Source: a bacterium (GTDB taxonomy: Bacteria > Chloroflexota > Dormibacteria > UBA8260 > Bog-877). From it: a stretch of DNA of 8,524 nucleotides. The stretch is taken from contig JAKAVU010000120.1 in the NCBI GenBank assembly GCA_021817185.1, positions 1 to 8,524 of the forward strand. Direction: 5' to 3'. Under the pieces are notes generated by a model. The model was not told the DNA's origin and made no database searches. It saw nothing but the letters and a program-made list of their open reading frames with translations. Shown piece after piece: positions 1 to 6,618 of this stretch (position 1 is the first letter of the stretch; each line of letters opens with the position of its first letter). Position numbers and translations under genes: made by a program.

Positions 1-1
1 G

Positions 2-184
2 GGCGAGGGGCGCCGCCAGATAACCCCCACCGGACGCTGGACCCTCCAGGGTGCGCCGCCACCGATGACCTGGTCGGGCGGCGGGGTGCCGCTGCCTCCG
101 TCCGCTCCGGCGGGGCAGGTGGAGGAGGAAGTGGGGGTCTCCCGCCCGGCGGTCCCGGCCACCTGGAAGCGCCCTGAGCGTTGA
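2..184 (+). CDS. C-terminal fragment of an unidentified proline/glycine-rich protein
   Basis: This is an open frame running in from the window edge and ending at TGA 182-184, with about 60 codons visible. It has no start inside the window. Roughly five sixths of its codons end in G or C, clearly more than in the neighbouring plus frame that stops at 175-177, so I take it as the coding frame. The visible tail holds a segment reading TGRWTLQG followed by a Pro/Gly/Val-rich, probably disordered C-terminus with an acidic EEE patch and a basic end (WKRPER). There is no membrane segment or recognisable domain. The stop lies 61 bases before the first canonical start of the protease gene on the same strand, so the two could be co-transcribed. 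The family cannot be named from the tail alone, and a chance open frame in GC-rich DNA is not excluded. Confidence 0.45.
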   Translation, partial: GEGRRQITPTGRWTLQGAPPPMTWSGGGVPLPPSAPAGQVEEEVGVSRPAVPATWKRPER

Positions 185-245
185 GGTAGCCGGCCGGGCC
201 CCAGAGGGTGGACCCGAGCGCACCTCTTGGGCGGTCCGCGAGGTC

Positions 246-965
246 GTGCTGGGCATCGTGGTGGCGATCCCGGCCGTCCTGGTCGCGATAGTCGTGGTGG
301 CGGTGGCCACCGACGCCCTCAGTCAGGCCGGCGTGATCGGCAGTCTGAGCGGCCGTTCCGCCAAGTCGATCCTGCCGTTCTACAACCTGGCCACGACCCT
401 GGCTTTCTACGGGGCGTTGCTGGCGGTGGTCCTGTTCTTCGCCAGCCGGGGCGGTGGTCCACTCTGGCGTCAGCTGGGGCTGCGGCGGCCGCCCTTCTGG
501 ACCCTCCCGCTCATGCCCGTGCTGGCGGTGGCGTTGCAGTTCCTGACCGGTCTCATCTCCGCGGCGCTGTCGCCGCTGCTCCACGGGATGACCAATCCCC
601 AGGGGTGCAGCATCTCTCAGGGCTTCGGCCAGGACGCCTACCTGGGCGTGATCGCGATCGTCGTCATCGCCCCGATCGTGGAGGAGCTGACCTTCCGGGG
701 CTTCATCTTCGGGGGCCTGCGCGGACGGCTGGGCACCACCTGGGCGGTGATCGTTAGCTCGGTGATCTTCGCCCTGGCCCACACCCTGTCGGTGGGCGGC
801 TCGATCCTGCTGTTGGGGCCCTCGCTGTTCGTGGCGGGCGTGGCCCTGGCGCTGGTGTACGAGAAGACCAGGTCCCTCTACCCGGGGATGGCGCTGCACG
901 CGTCATTCAATCTGGTGGCGGTGATCCTGATCTTCATGTCCTCCACCGCCGCCAACTGCCACTGA
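246..965 (+). CDS. CPBP-family intramembrane metalloprotease (CAAX protease/Abi type)
   Basis: This is a 239-aa polytopic membrane protein. CPBP (CaaX protease and bacteriocin-processing) proteins are glutamate-type intramembrane peptidases related to eukaryotic Rce1. Bacterial members act in bacteriocin self-immunity, peptide maturation or unknown processing. All three family motifs are visible: EELTFR at residues 146-151 (E146, E147, R151), FALAHT at 175-180 (H179), and HASFN at 218-222 (H218, N222). Hydrophobic helices lie at about 2-22, 46-67, 86-108, 131-146, 164-182, 186-204 and 215-232. Start: GTG 246 is the first canonical start, but the only purine-rich element (GAGG, 240-243) is too close to it. 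The frame is open and protein-like upstream (TSWAVREV directly before residue 1), so the true N-terminus may differ; GTG 258 and a rare CTG at 174 are alternatives. It is convergent with the ABC permease gene. The substrate is unknown. Confidence 0.9.
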   Translation: MLGIVVAIPAVLVAIVVVAVATDALSQAGVIGSLSGRSAKSILPFYNLATTLAFYGALLAVVLFFASRGGGPLWRQLGLRRPPFWTLPLMPVLAVALQFLTGLISAALSPLLHGMTNPQGCSISQGFGQDAYLGVIAIVVIAPIVEELTFRGFIFGGLRGRLGTTWAVIVSSVIFALAHTLSVGGSILLLGPSLFVAGVALALVYEKTRSLYPGMALHASFNLVAVILIFMSSTAANCH

Positions 966-984
966 GGCCGGGATCCGCGGCCTC
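964..984. terminator. Inverted repeat at the end of the CPBP gene
   Basis: A 7-bp perfect stem (964-970 with 978-984; GAGGCCG/CGGCCTC) encloses a 7-base loop and overlaps the TGA stop of the protease gene. No T-run follows, so it is at best a non-canonical terminator or 3'-end stabilising hairpin. GC-rich DNA also produces such stems by chance. Confidence 0.35.
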
Positions 985-998
985 CCGTGGCCGCGCCT

Positions 999-1031
999 GC
1001 CCGGAACTCGGGTGCGACCCGGGCCCCGGGC
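999..1031. terminator. Compound inverted repeat before the permease stop codon
   Basis: The outer arms GCCCGG (999-1004) and CCGGGC (1026-1031) enclose an inner CGGGT-GCG-ACCCG hairpin (1009-1013 with 1017-1021), separated by a 4x4 internal loop. It fills the rest of the gap between two convergent genes and touches the permease stop codon (1031-1033), so it could end transcription of the minus-strand ABC operon. There is no T-tract on either strand. Confidence 0.35.
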
Positions 1032-1807
1032 TACGCGCCCCGGGAGAGCAGCGGCCTTCCCAGGGCGGCGCACGCCCCCAGCGACACCAGCAGGAACGCG
1101 GGCGCCGCGAGCAGGAGCGTCGCGGAACTGCCGTAGGGCGGATTGCCGTGCAGCACCAGCTGGAAGCCGTCGGTCAGGTAGCTGAACGGCAGCACCTGGG
1201 CGACCCAGTAGCGGAAACCCTCCGCCGGGACCCCGGTGAAGAGCCCGGACAGGAAGAGCAGGGGGGCCAGGACCACGGCCAGGAAGAGCATCGCCTCGCC
1301 CGCGTTGTCGGTCAGGGTCGCCACCGCGAGCCCGATCGCCCCCGAGAAGGCGAGGGTGGCCAGCGCCACCAGCCAGGTGGCCACGATGACCACCGGATCG
1401 GGCCTCTGGGCCACATCCAAGACCACGAAGATGAGGGTGGCCTGGAGGCAGTCCACGATCCAGCCGGCCAGGAAGATCTCCAGGGCGACCCGCCAGGGCG
1501 GCAGCGGCAGGACCGCCAGCCGGTCCAGCCACCCGGCCCCCCGCGAGCGGGTGACGCTGACCCCGGTGCCGACGGTGCCGACCATCGCCATCAGGACGGT
1601 GAGCAGCATCCCGGCGAAGAACTGGGGGGCGTGGGTGGCGGCCAGCGGGATCACCAGCAGCAGTGGGAACCCCATCTTGATCGCCAGCGCCCGCCGCCTG
1701 GAGAGAGTCCCCAGCAGCTCCAGCCGCCACAGCTGGCGCGGGCTCCGGCGGCTCGCCCCACCCCTGGTCCTGGTGGAGACGGGCACCACCGCGACCCGCT
1801 CAGGCAT
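1031..1807 (-). CDS. ABC-2 type transporter permease subunit
   Basis: A 258-aa membrane protein that should form the translocation channel of an ABC exporter, driven by the ATPase encoded just upstream. Six hydrophobic helices are visible at about 45-60, 62-84, 108-130, 138-160, 172-192 and 228-250, preceded by a basic cytoplasmic N-terminus. The segment between helices five and six (about 181-220; LFLSGLF, then LPFSYLTDG) is the conserved ABC-2 permease pattern. Length is normal for the family (about 250 aa). I chose ATG 1807-1805 because a GGAG Shine-Dalgarno sits 5 bases upstream (complement of 1813-1816) and the protein then begins just before its basic tail. Longer in-frame starts add Cys/Trp/Arg-rich shadow sequence of the ATPase gene. 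The start overlaps the ATPase stop by 8 bases (ATGCCTGA), indicating translational coupling. The substrate is unknown; drug, lipid or polysaccharide exporters share this architecture. Confidence 0.92.
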   Translation of the reverse strand: MPERVAVVPVSTRTRGGASRRSPRQLWRLELLGTLSRRRALAIKMGFPLLLVIPLAATHAPQFFAGMLLTVLMAMVGTVGTGVSVTRSRGAGWLDRLAVLPLPPWRVALEIFLAGWIVDCLQATLIFVVLDVAQRPDPVVIVATWLVALATLAFSGAIGLAVATLTDNAGEAMLFLAVVLAPLLFLSGLFTGVPAEGFRYWVAQVLPFSYLTDGFQLVLHGNPPYGSSATLLLAAPAFLLVSLGACAALGRPLLSRGA

Positions 1808-2714
1808 CGAGACTCCGCCCCGTGATCTGCAGGAAGCAGTCCGCCAGCCCGGGCTCCCGCACCGAGAGGTCGAGCAGGCTGCGGTCGAGGTCCCCGAGGG
1901 TCGCCAGCAGGTCGGCCAGCAGGCCGTCTCGCCGACGGGCCAGCACGGTCGCTCCCGCCGCGGTCGGCGCCACTCCCTCGACGCCGGCAACCGCCGCCAT
2001 CGCCCGCAGTGGCAGCGGCGCCCTGGACTTGAGGCGGATCTCTCTTAGCCCTCCGAGTGAGGCCAGCAGCTCCGGCAGGGAGGCGTCGTGCACCAGCCGG
2101 CCCTCGACCAGGAAGCAGACCCTGGTCGCCACCTGCTCCACGAACTCGGTGTCGTTGGTGGCGATGCAGGCCGCGAGCCCGGCCAGGGAGCGTTCGCGCA
2201 GCAGCCGGGCGAGCCACCGCCGCCCGCTGACGTCGAGCCCCAGGGTGGGCTCGTCCAGCACCAGCAGCCGGGGGGATCCCACCAGCGCCTCCGCCAGCAG
2301 CAACCGCCGCCTCATCCCATATGAATAGGAGGAGACCGGCTCGTCGGCGACCTCGAGCAGCTCTGCCTCCAGCAAAAGCGGTTCGGAGCCACCTTCGGCT
2401 GCCCCCCGGGCCGCCGAGAAGAACGCCAGGTTGGCCCGCGCGCTCAGCTCGTCGGCGTGGGCGGTGGCGTCGAAGACCACCCCCAACTGGCGCCTGGCGG
2501 CTCGGCGGTCGTCGCTGCCGAACCACTGCACCCGGCCTTGGTCCGGGGCGCTTCTGGTCGCCAGGCAGCGCAGCAGGGTGGTCTTGCCGCTGCCGTTGGG
2601 ACCGAGCAGAGCCACCACCTCACCGCCCTCGACCATGAGATCGACCGGGCCGATCCCCCGGCCGTTCCTGAATCGCCTGGTGAGCCGGGCCACCTCCAGC
2701 GCTGCCTCGCCCAT
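1800..2714 (-). CDS. ABC exporter ATP-binding subunit with DUF4162-like C-terminus
   Basis: A 304-aa ATPase that should power the adjacent ABC-2 permease. The nucleotide-binding domain covers about 1-215: Walker A GPNGSGKTT (38-46), a signature-type YSYGMRRRL (130-138), and Walker B with D-loop LLVLDEPTLGLD (150-161). The C-terminal part (about 222-304) ends in LSVREPGLADCFLQITGR, which matches the DUF4162 tail seen in many exporter ATPases. Two switch residues look substituted: the Q-loop reads GVVFD (78-82) where Gln is usual, and the H-switch reads IATND (184-188) where His is usual. ATG 2714 is chosen because the protein then begins 37 residues before Walker A, as is normal; starting further upstream would read through the 74-aa gene in another frame. 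There is no Shine-Dalgarno. The start lies 5 bases after the stop of the upstream small gene, so reinitiation is likely. Only the substrate is unclear. Confidence 0.93.
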   Translation of the reverse strand: MGEAALEVARLTRRFRNGRGIGPVDLMVEGGEVVALLGPNGSGKTTLLRCLATRSAPDQGRVQWFGSDDRRAARRQLGVVFDATAHADELSARANLAFFSAARGAAEGGSEPLLLEAELLEVADEPVSSYSYGMRRRLLLAEALVGSPRLLVLDEPTLGLDVSGRRWLARLLRERSLAGLAACIATNDTEFVEQVATRVCFLVEGRLVHDASLPELLASLGGLREIRLKSRAPLPLRAMAAVAGVEGVAPTAAGATVLARRRDGLLADLLATLGDLDRSLLDLSVREPGLADCFLQITGRSLDA

Positions 2715-2719
2715 GTCGG

Positions 2720-2944
2720 TCAGTCGATGAACTCGATCGCGGTGGCGGAGGTCACCTCCACCAACCCCGCGGGAACCGTGAAGGCCACCTGGTAGACCAG
2801 GATCCTCTGGCCCGCCTCGACCTGGTGGCCGATCAGCCGCGACCTCACCAGGTTGGAGATGAAGGTGGGAGCGCGCCGGTTGACCCGCCGGAGCACGACC
2901 CGGGCCGCCTGCGGCACCGGTCCGGGCGGAAGGATGGGAGCCAT
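2720..2944 (-). CDS. Small protein of unknown function, first gene of the ABC operon
   Basis: A 74-aa protein I do not recognise. It starts at ATG 2944-2942 and ends at TGA 2722-2720. Codon third positions are almost all G or C (about 69 of 74), a stronger coding signature than chance frames here, so I consider it real. It has a proline-rich start (PILPPGPVPQ), a basic middle with RVVLRRVNRRAP and NLVRSRL (residues 15-36), then an alternating hydrophobic stretch (about 47-70) that looks like beta strands rather than a membrane helix. There is no signal peptide and no Cys. It lies 5 bases upstream of the ABC ATPase and appears to be the promoter-proximal gene. There is no Shine-Dalgarno; a -10-like TACACT ends 6 bases before the ATG, consistent with a leaderless mRNA. 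It could be a regulator or accessory subunit of the exporter; that is inference from position only. Confidence 0.7.
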   Translation of the reverse strand: MAPILPPGPVPQAARVVLRRVNRRAPTFISNLVRSRLIGHQVEAGQRILVYQVAFTVPAGLVEVTSATAIEFID

Positions 2945-2950
2945 GAGGGG

Positions 2951-2956
2951 AGTGTA
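2951..2956 (-). promoter_or_regulatory. Putative -10 element of a leaderless promoter for the ABC operon
   Basis: On the minus strand the hexamer TACACT (fits TANNNT) ends 6 bases before the ATG of the 74-aa gene. With the usual 6-8 base distance from -10 to the start site, transcription would begin at or within a base or two of the A of the ATG, giving a leaderless transcript. This agrees with the pyrimidine-rich CCCCTC, with no ribosome-binding site, between them. I see no good -35 hexamer. Confidence 0.45.
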
Positions 2957-3005
2957 GTTGGCGGCCTCCGAATTGGGCGTTCAGCACGAAGACGGCTCAG
3001 TGGTG

Positions 3006-3011
3006 CATATT
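3006..3011 (+). promoter_or_regulatory. Putative -10 element of a leaderless promoter for the SbcD/SbcC-like operon
   Basis: CATATT (4 of 6 to TATAAT) sits in the only short AT-rich island of the spacer and ends exactly 6 bases before ATG 3018. No Shine-Dalgarno precedes this ATG, so a leaderless mRNA is likely. An 8-bp perfect palindrome TGCGCGCA (3011-3018) overlaps the predicted transcription start and could be an operator, though this is weak evidence. No convincing -35 is visible. Confidence 0.4.
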
Positions 3012-3017
3012 GCGCGC

Positions 3018-4121
3018 ATGCGTCTGGTTCACTGCGCCGACGTCCATCTGGACGCCGCCTTCGTCGGTCTGGGGCTGCCCGCGGCCAGGCGGCGGCGCGC
3101 CGCCATCCGCCAGGCCCTGCACGCGGTGGTGCAGACCGCCCTGGACATTGGTGCCGACGCCCTCACCATCGGCGGCGACCTCTACGAGGACCTGCGCTCG
3201 CAGCGGGAGACCACCGCCTTTCTGCAGGAGGAGCTGGAACGGGCCGCATGCCCCGTCCTCATAGCTCCCGGCAACCATGATTACTGGCACCCCGGGTCGC
3301 TCTACGCTCGGGAGCGCTGGCCCGGCAACGTCCACATCTTCAGCTCCTCCGAGTTCTCCGAGAAGCTGGTCGCCGGCTGGCGCATCTTCGGCGCCGCGCA
3401 CCTGAAGCCCAAGGGGACCGGCAACCTGCTGGGGTCATTCAGGGTGCCCAAGGGCGGACCCGCCATCGCCCTGTTCCACGGCTCCGAACAGGGCCAGCTG
3501 CGGTTCCAGGGAGAGGGGAAGGAGGACCATGCGCCCTTCAGCGAGACGGAGATCTCCAGGTCCGGCTTCCGGTACGCCCTGGTCGGCCACTTCCACACGC
3601 CCCGGGTCACGGAGTGGCTCACCTACCCCGGGAATCCCGAGCCGCTCACCTTCGGGGAGCAGGGGATCAGGGGGGCGGCGATAGCGGTCTTCGACGACGA
3701 CCGCCCGCAGGAGCGGCCCCAGGTGGAGATTGTGCCGGTGGCCACCTTCTCGGTGTGCGACCTGGAGGTCGACATCACCGACTGCTCGCACTCCGACTCC
3801 ATCCTGGACAGGGTCGAGCAGGCGCTGCCCCAGGATCCGCTGGCGGCCTGCCGGGTTCGCCTCACCGGGGAGCTGGGGGAGGGGGTGCGCCTCAATCCCA
3901 CCGAGCTGCTGGGGCGGTTGCGCAAGGACGAACGCTCCATCGACCTGGTGGTCGCCTGCCGGCCCCATCTCGACCTGGACTTCCTGCGCCAGGCGCCGGA
4001 CGCCCGCGGCCAGTTCGTGCGGGCGCTGATGGCGAGACCCGACTTCGACAGCGAGGTCGTGCAGGCGGCCCTGCTGGCGGGTCTCAACGCGCTCCTGGGA
4101 GAGGAGCCGGCGCTCCTTTGA
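3018..4121 (+). CDS. SbcD/Mre11-like DNA repair exonuclease (metallophosphoesterase)
   Basis: A 367-aa calcineurin-like phosphoesterase of the SbcD/Mre11/YhaO group, expected to bind two Mn ions and trim or nick DNA ends together with the ATPase encoded next. The metal-site motifs are present in order: ADVH (D8, H10), IGGD (D54), GNHD (N87, H88), FHG (H154) and GHFH (H191, H193). The nuclease core is about 1-230. The remaining about 140 residues, with an acidic beta region and Leu-rich helices, resemble the capping and ATPase-binding part of SbcD proteins. Length is typical. I chose ATG 3018 because the family begins directly with a strand leading into DxH (RLVHCADVH); in-frame GTG codons at 3000 and 3003 and a start further upstream only add unrelated residues. 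It has no Shine-Dalgarno (see the promoter at 3006-3011). The ATPase gene starts 28 bases downstream, so the pair is co-transcribed. YhaO versus SbcD naming is uncertain. Confidence 0.92.
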   Translation: MRLVHCADVHLDAAFVGLGLPAARRRRAAIRQALHAVVQTALDIGADALTIGGDLYEDLRSQRETTAFLQEELERAACPVLIAPGNHDYWHPGSLYARERWPGNVHIFSSSEFSEKLVAGWRIFGAAHLKPKGTGNLLGSFRVPKGGPAIALFHGSEQGQLRFQGEGKEDHAPFSETEISRSGFRYALVGHFHTPRVTEWLTYPGNPEPLTFGEQGIRGAAIAVFDDDRPQERPQVEIVPVATFSVCDLEVDITDCSHSDSILDRVEQALPQDPLAACRVRLTGELGEGVRLNPTELLGRLRKDERSIDLVVACRPHLDLDFLRQAPDARGQFVRALMARPDFDSEVVQAALLAGLNALLGEEPALL

Positions 4122-4134
4122 CCGCTCAGCTGAG

Positions 4135-4140
4135 AGGAGG
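4135..4140 (+). promoter_or_regulatory. Strong Shine-Dalgarno of the Rad50-like ATPase gene
   Basis: AGGAGG lies 9 bases before GTG 4150 in the 28-base gap after the nuclease gene. It is the strongest ribosome-binding site in the window and settles the GTG as start. It contrasts with the first gene of the operon, which has none. Confidence 0.8.
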
Positions 4141-4149
4141 GGCGGACCG

Positions 4150-6618
4150 GTGAGGATCAACTCGGTGAAGCTGGAGCGCTTCGGCGCGCTGCGCGGGATC
4201 TTCAGCCTCGACCCCAAGATCACGGTGATCTACGGTCCCAACGAGTCCGGCAAGAGCACCCTCCACACCGCGCTGCGGGTCGCCCTGGTGGGGGTGGACC
4301 TGGCCAGCCGGGGCCGCCTGCCCAAGGAGTCCGAACAGGTGCTGCGGCGGTTCAAGCCGTGGCGCGGCCGCAACTTCAAGCTGGAGGCGGATGTCGAGCT
4401 GGGATCGGGCCGCTACCAGTTCGTCCGGGACCTCGACCAGCCCGACAACGCCCAGGTGCTGGACCAGGTGCGCGGCGGGGATGTGACCGACCAGTTCCGC
4501 CGCGGCCGCACCGTGGATGTCTCGGTGATGCTGGGGATGAGCCGGGAGGCGTTTCTGGCGATCTCGACGGTGGCGCAGGACCAGATCCTGGAGATCAGCG
4601 GGCCCGCGCTGCAGGCGGACCTGCAGCGCGCCATCTCCACCTCCGGAGCCCACACCAGCGTGCGCTCCGCCCTGGAGCTGCTGCGCAAGTGGCGCCAGGA
4701 GAACCTGCGCGGGGAGCGCTCCCGCGAGCGCCCCATGGACAGGGCGGTCAGGGAGCTCGCCACCGCCCGCGACCAGTTGGCGATGGCCGTGGACATCCGC
4801 CAGCGCCTGGGTGAGGAGCTCTCCCAGCTCGAGGTGCTGCGGGAGCGCCTGGAGGAAGCCGAGAGGGCGGCCGAGGAGTCGGAGCTGCTCTGGAAGTCAG
4901 CGGAGATGGCCGAGCTGGACCAGGACCTGCTGGCAATCTCCGAGATCGACCAGGCCCTGCGCCAGATCCCCGACGTGGAGATGCCCCCCGATCCCCAGGC
5001 GATCCGCGACGCCGCCTCCGGTGCCAACCAGCTGGCGGCCCAGGTGGCCGAGGCGGAGGCCAAGGTCGCCGAGCTCACCCCCGGCGACCCGGCGAAGGCC
5101 AAGCTGGCCGCCGAGCTCTCGGTCAGCGAGCTGCAGTTCCTGGGAGAGGCGGTCGAGCGCCCGGTGCCACCGCTGCCGGCCCAGGCCGGCGCCGGCGCCC
5201 GGCTGGAGCTGCTGGACCGGCGCAAGGTCGCGCTCCATCGCTGGTCGTCCGACCTCCTGGCGCTGGCGGCCGGGATCATCGGGGTGGTGCTCATCGTGAG
5301 GGCGGTGACCGCCACGGGGGCGGCCCTTCCGGTCGAGGAGTTCCTGGGTGGCGTGGTGGTCCTGGTGGCAGGGGCGGCCGGCTTCCTCTATCTGCAGCAG
5401 CGGCTGCGCCGCCTGCTGGCGGTGGGGGGATTCACCTCGGTCGCCGAGATGCGCCGAGCCAGACGCAGCCGGGATCCCGAGGTGATGAAGGTGGTGGCGG
5501 CCCAGGAGGAGGTGCTGGCCCAGCGCTCCAAGGCGCAGCGCCGGATCGCCGAGCTGGGACTGTCCCATTTCGACGGCTCCCGGCTCCTGGAGCTGGCGGC
5601 CGAGCTCCCGCCGCTGCAGGAGGCCCTCCGGCAGGCGGCGTCCTGGCGGGCGACCGCCGACCGGGCGCGAGGTGAGCTGATGGCGCGGGCGGCGCGGGTG
5701 GGCATCGAGGAGACCGACCCTCAGCAGATCGCGGCCCGCCTGGCCGAACTCTCCCAGGAGCTGGAGGCGGCGGTGGAGGCCGAGCGGCGCCGGGGGGAGC
5801 TCCAGCTGCGTCGCGAGGAGCGGCTCAACGGGCGTGAGCTCCACGGCCTGGTCAGCCGGGCTCAGGAGCTGCGGGCGGAGCTGGGTGCGCGGGGAAGGGG
5901 CCCCCAGCCCCGCCCGGGCAGGTCTGCGGCGGAGCTCAGGGAGGAGTACGACCGGCTCCGCTCCGACCGTGACCGGCTGCGCGACGAGCTGCTGCCCAAG
6001 GAGGGGAGCCTGCGCCAGCAGCTCAAGGAGGCGGGTGACCTGGTGGAGTTGGAGGAGCTGGTGGCGGAACGGAGAGCCGTGGTGGAGCGGATGGAGCACG
6101 CGGAGGCGGCGGTCAATCTCGCGATCACGGAGCTGGAGGCGGCCGAGGCGGAGATCCAGAACAGCCTGGCCCCGATCCTCGCCGACGGGCTGGCGCACCG
6201 GCTGCCGGAGCTGACCCACCGCCGCTACGCCCAGGCCTGGGTGAATCCGGAGGACCTCTCCATGCACGTGGCGGCCGCCAACTCCACTCGCCAGATCCCG
6301 GTGGACAACCTCTCCCAGGGGACCCAGGAGCAGATCTACGTGTGCCTGCGCATGGTGCTGGCCCAGGCGCTGTCCCCGCGCGGAGAGCAGCTTCCCCTGA
6401 TCTTCGACGACCCCACGGTCAACTCGGATGACCGCCGCTGCTTCGCCCTGCTCGACACCCTGTTGGAGCTGTCCGAGACCTCCCAGGTCGTCATCTTCTC
6501 CCACGAGCACCGGGTGGTGGAGTGGGCCCAGCGGCAGTCGGTGCCGGTGCTGGCCCTCGACCAGGTCCCGGCTTCGGCGGACGAGGACGAGGCTGCGGCT
6601 GCCACCTCCAGCAACTGA
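4150..6618 (+). CDS. SbcC/Rad50/YhaN-like coiled-coil ATPase with a central membrane hairpin
   Basis: An 822-aa SMC-type ATPase, partner of the upstream nuclease in DNA-end processing. The N-terminal lobe has Walker A GPNESGKST (29-37) and a Q-loop-like VAQDQILEI (141-149). The C-terminal lobe has the signature LSQGTQEQ (721-728), Walker B LPLIFDDP (748-755), and FSHEH (783-787) as the His switch. Charged Glu/Arg/Leu-rich helices, likely coiled coil, occupy about 195-310 and 435-675. Between them are two hydrophobic helices, about 367-386 and 397-416. The CxxC zinc hook of Rad50/SbcC is absent; the only Cys are C732 and C764. The acidic tail (DEDE, 811-814) looks disordered. At 822 aa it is shorter than E. 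coli SbcC (about 1050) and nearer YhaN-type proteins, some of which I recall as having similar central helices. GTG 4150 is supported by AGGAGG 9 bases upstream. The stop shares one base with the next ATG. Confidence 0.92.
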   Translation: MRINSVKLERFGALRGIFSLDPKITVIYGPNESGKSTLHTALRVALVGVDLASRGRLPKESEQVLRRFKPWRGRNFKLEADVELGSGRYQFVRDLDQPDNAQVLDQVRGGDVTDQFRRGRTVDVSVMLGMSREAFLAISTVAQDQILEISGPALQADLQRAISTSGAHTSVRSALELLRKWRQENLRGERSRERPMDRAVRELATARDQLAMAVDIRQRLGEELSQLEVLRERLEEAERAAEESELLWKSAEMAELDQDLLAISEIDQALRQIPDVEMPPDPQAIRDAASGANQLAAQVAEAEAKVAELTPGDPAKAKLAAELSVSELQFLGEAVERPVPPLPAQAGAGARLELLDRRKVALHRWSSDLLALAAGIIGVVLIVRAVTATGAALPVEEFLGGVVVLVAGAAGFLYLQQRLRRLLAVGGFTSVAEMRRARRSRDPEVMKVVAAQEEVLAQRSKAQRRIAELGLSHFDGSRLLELAAELPPLQEALRQAASWRATADRARGELMARAARVGIEETDPQQIAARLAELSQELEAAVEAERRRGELQLRREERLNGRELHGLVSRAQELRAELGARGRGPQPRPGRSAAELREEYDRLRSDRDRLRDELLPKEGSLRQQLKEAGDLVELEELVAERRAVVERMEHAEAAVNLAITELEAAEAEIQNSLAPILADGLAHRLPELTHRRYAQAWVNPEDLSMHVAAANSTRQIPVDNLSQGTQEQIYVCLRMVLAQALSPRGEQLPLIFDDPTVNSDDRRCFALLDTLLELSETSQVVIFSHEHRVVEWAQRQSVPVLALDQVPASADEDEAAAATSSN

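Noticed and set aside
1808..1990. Longer start for the permease at 1990
   Set aside because: The extra residues are Cys/Trp/Arg-rich shadow of the ATPase gene; ATG 1807 has GGAG upstream and gives a normal family length.
1148..2328. Plus-strand open frames opposite the ABC permease and ATPase genes
   Set aside because: The products are Gln/Arg/Ser-rich shadows, while the minus strand carries Walker motifs and six membrane helices.
2715..2987. Longer start for the ABC ATPase at 2987
   Set aside because: It would add 91 residues of Gly/Pro/His-rich sequence that is the out-of-frame reading of the 74-aa gene. Walker A placement favours ATG 2714.
3435..4223. Open frame on the minus strand opposite the SbcD-like nuclease
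   Set aside because: The sense strand encodes all metallophosphoesterase motifs in order; the antisense product has no recognisable motif.
6522..6617. Longer start for the cobalamin-binding-type protein at 6522
   Set aside because: The added 32 residues are Gly/Pro/Arg shadow sequence of the ATPase C-terminus, not a signal peptide.
4150..6618. Zinc-hook CxxC in the coiled-coil ATPase
   Set aside because: I looked for it across the protein; the only Cys residues (732, 764) lie in the C-terminal ATPase lobe and do not form CxxC.
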